This document shows positions 5,498 to 6,920 of a stretch of DNA of 6,920 nt, in pieces. Source of the stretch: Pseudomonadota bacterium (lineage in GTDB: Bacteria > Pseudomonadota > Alphaproteobacteria > Rhizobiales > Xanthobacteraceae); the NCBI GenBank assembly GCA_023405565.1, contig JAEXXW010000211.1, forward strand, positions 1 to 6,920. The letters run 5' to 3'. The translations under genes were made by a program, and so were the position numbers. The notes beneath the pieces are model-generated. The model was not told the origin of the DNA and did not search any database. It saw only the letters and a list, made by a program, of their open reading frames with translations. Each line of letters begins with the position of its first letter. Within the stretch, counting starts at the first letter, position 1.

Positions 5498-6920
5498 TTA
5501 GGCCGCCTTCTGGTTCTCGGCGATCTTCACCAGATTGCGCAGGATCTTGGTCGTGCCGAGCAGACGCTGCACGGGCTTGGGCCAGTCATCCAGGAACACA
5601 ACCTTCATATCAGGCCGTACCTTGGCGATGGGCGCCTGGCTGGCGATGTAGCGCATCAACCCTTCCGGATTGGCGAAGCTGTTGTCGCGGAAGGCCAGCA
5701 CCGCGCCCTTCTGGCCGGTATCGATGCGTTCGACATTGGCGCGCTTCGACAGTAGCTTGATGACGACGATCTGCATGAGATGCTTGACCTCGTCCGGCAG
5801 CGGACCGAAGCGGTCCACCATTTCGGCGGCGAAAGACTCGATCTCCTGCTCGTTCTCCACCGTCGCGATACGGCGATAGAGACCAAGCCGCACCGACAGA
5901 TCGGCGACATAGTCCTCCGGAATGAGCACCGGCGTGCCGACCGTGATCTGCGGCGACCACTGATCCGCCACCGGCTCGGTGATGCCGGCCTTGAGGCTCG
6001 TGACCGCCTCTTCCAGCATCTGCTGATACAGCTCGAAGCCGACTTCCTTGATGTGACCCGATTGCTCCTCGCCAAGCAGGTTGCCGGCGCCGCGGATGTC
6101 GAGATCGTGCGAGGCAAGCTGGAAGCCAGCGCCCAGCGTATCGAGCGATTGCAGAACTTTAAGCCGCCGCTCCGCCTGCGCGGTGATGCGCTTCTCGGCC
6201 GGCAGCGTGAACAGCGCATAGGCGCGGATCTTCGAGCGGCCGACACGGCCACGCAACTGATACATCTGCGCAAGGCCGAAGCGATCGGCCCGATGCACGA
6301 TCAGCGTATTGGCGGTCGGGATATCGAGGCCGGATTCAACAATCGTGGTCGAGATCAGCACATCGAACTTGCCGTCATAGAAAGCCGACATGATGTCTTC
6401 GAGCATCGTCGGCGGCATCTGGCCATGCGCCACCGCGACCTTCACCTCCGGCACGGCCTTATCGAAGAACTCCTTCGCGCCGGCGAGATCCTCGATGCGC
6501 GGGCAGACATAGAAAGACTGACCGCCACGATAGCGCTCACGCAGGATTGCCTCGCGCACCACGATCGGATCGAATGGCGAAACGAAGGTGCGGACCGCCA
6601 GACGATCGACCGGCGGTGACGCGATCAGCGACAGATCGCGCACGCCCGTCAAGGCAAGCTGCAAGGTGCGCGGGATCGGTGTTGCCGTCAGCGTCAGCAT
6701 GTGAACTTCGGCGCGCAGCGTCTTCAGCTTCTCCTTGTGCGCCACACCGAAATGCTGCTCCTCGTCGACAATGACGAGCGCGAGGTCCTTGAACTTGATG
6801 TTCTTGCCGAGCAGCGCATGCGTGCCGATAACGATATCGAGCGTGCCGTCGGCCAGCGCCTTGCGCGTCTGTGTCAGCTCCGCCCCGGTCACGAGACGCG
6901 AGGCCTGACCGATCTTGATC
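5498..6920 (-). CDS. mfd: Mfd transcription-repair coupling factor, C-terminal part
   Basis: Mfd is a DNA translocase that removes RNA polymerase stalled at lesions and recruits UvrA for nucleotide excision repair. About 473 C-terminal residues of the usual roughly 1150 are in the window. The frame stays open to base 6920, so the 5' end is outside and the ATG at 6892 is internal. Visible parts in order: VDIVIGTH-like segment (DIVIGTHALL), helicase motif II DEEQ (6755-6766), motif III TATPIPRT (6665-6688), the second RecA-like lobe with TTIVESGLDIPTANTLIV, and motif VI LRGRVGR (6236-6256). The RecG/Mfd translocation region follows (about 6060-6200, including HDLDIRGAGNLLGEEQSGH), then the C-terminal autoinhibitory domain (PVLIPEDYV...LYRRIA... 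to the end). All motifs look intact. The C-terminus resembles rhizobial Mfd proteins. It converges with the MFS gene; the stops are 30 bases apart. Confidence 0.97.
   Translation of the reverse strand, partial: IKIGQASRLVTGAELTQTRKALADGTLDIVIGTHALLGKNIKFKDLALVIVDEEQHFGVAHKEKLKTLRAEVHMLTLTATPIPRTLQLALTGVRDLSLIASPPVDRLAVRTFVSPFDPIVVREAILRERYRGGQSFYVCPRIEDLAGAKEFFDKAVPEVKVAVAHGQMPPTMLEDIMSAFYDGKFDVLISTTIVESGLDIPTANTLIVHRADRFGLAQMYQLRGRVGRSKIRAYALFTLPAEKRITAQAERRLKVLQSLDTLGAGFQLASHDLDIRGAGNLLGEEQSGHIKEVGFELYQQMLEEAVTSLKAGITEPVADQWSPQITVGTPVLIPEDYVADLSVRLGLYRRIATVENEQEIESFAAEMVDRFGPLPDEVKHLMQIVVIKLLSKRANVERIDTGQKGAVLAFRDNSFANPEGLMRYIASQAPIAKVRPDMKVVFLDDWPKPVQRLLGTTKILRNLVKIAENQKAA

Noticed and set aside
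5107..5760. Forward open frame across the MFS-mfd junction, and 5780-6619 over mfd
   Set aside because: The translations are Arg-rich with no family resemblance and overlap the clear MFS and Mfd frames.

Overview
The window looks like chromosomal DNA from an alphaproteobacterium, probably a member of the Hyphomicrobiales (Rhizobiales). The basis is the high G+C with a strong third-position GC bias, the rhizobial look of the Mfd C-terminus, and a PleD/PopA-type two-receiver GGDEF-like protein, an architecture best known from alphaproteobacteria. The genus cannot be named from the sequence alone. Six protein genes fill almost the whole window. No intergenic gap exceeds 140 bases, and I see no RNA genes, CRISPR arrays or insertion sequences.

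Left part (1-2917, all + strand): the 3' part of an AMP-binding (ANL superfamily) protein whose signature motifs are eroded; a 418-residue protein with two receiver-like domains and a GGDEF-like domain; and a cytoplasmic DsbA-fold (FrnE-type) thiol oxidoreductase with a CPWC active site. The second protein is the most interesting item. Its GGDEF active-site motif is destroyed, but an RxxD motif lies exactly five residues upstream of it, the spacing of the c-di-GMP inhibitory site of PleD. It therefore looks like a c-di-GMP receptor of the Caulobacter PopA kind rather than a cyclase. The 90-base gap before it carries a one-mismatch CtrA-like box and an inverted repeat that could fold over its ribosome binding site.

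Middle part (2967-5467): a LysR-type regulator (- strand) and a divergently transcribed 14-helix DHA2-type MFS efflux transporter (+ strand). They share a 137-base region with two perfect 13-base T-N11-A palindromes and a third, longer-spaced inverted repeat. This is a classic regulator/efflux-pump pair. It sits between two convergent junctions, as expected for a cassette inserted between the FrnE-type gene and mfd.

Right end (5498-6920, - strand): the C-terminal part of mfd, the transcription-repair coupling factor, with intact helicase motifs; its 5' end lies beyond the window.

The three blocks do not form one obvious pathway. The best candidate for new biology is the enzymatically dead REC-REC-GGDEF protein next to an equally eroded adenylate-forming-like protein.
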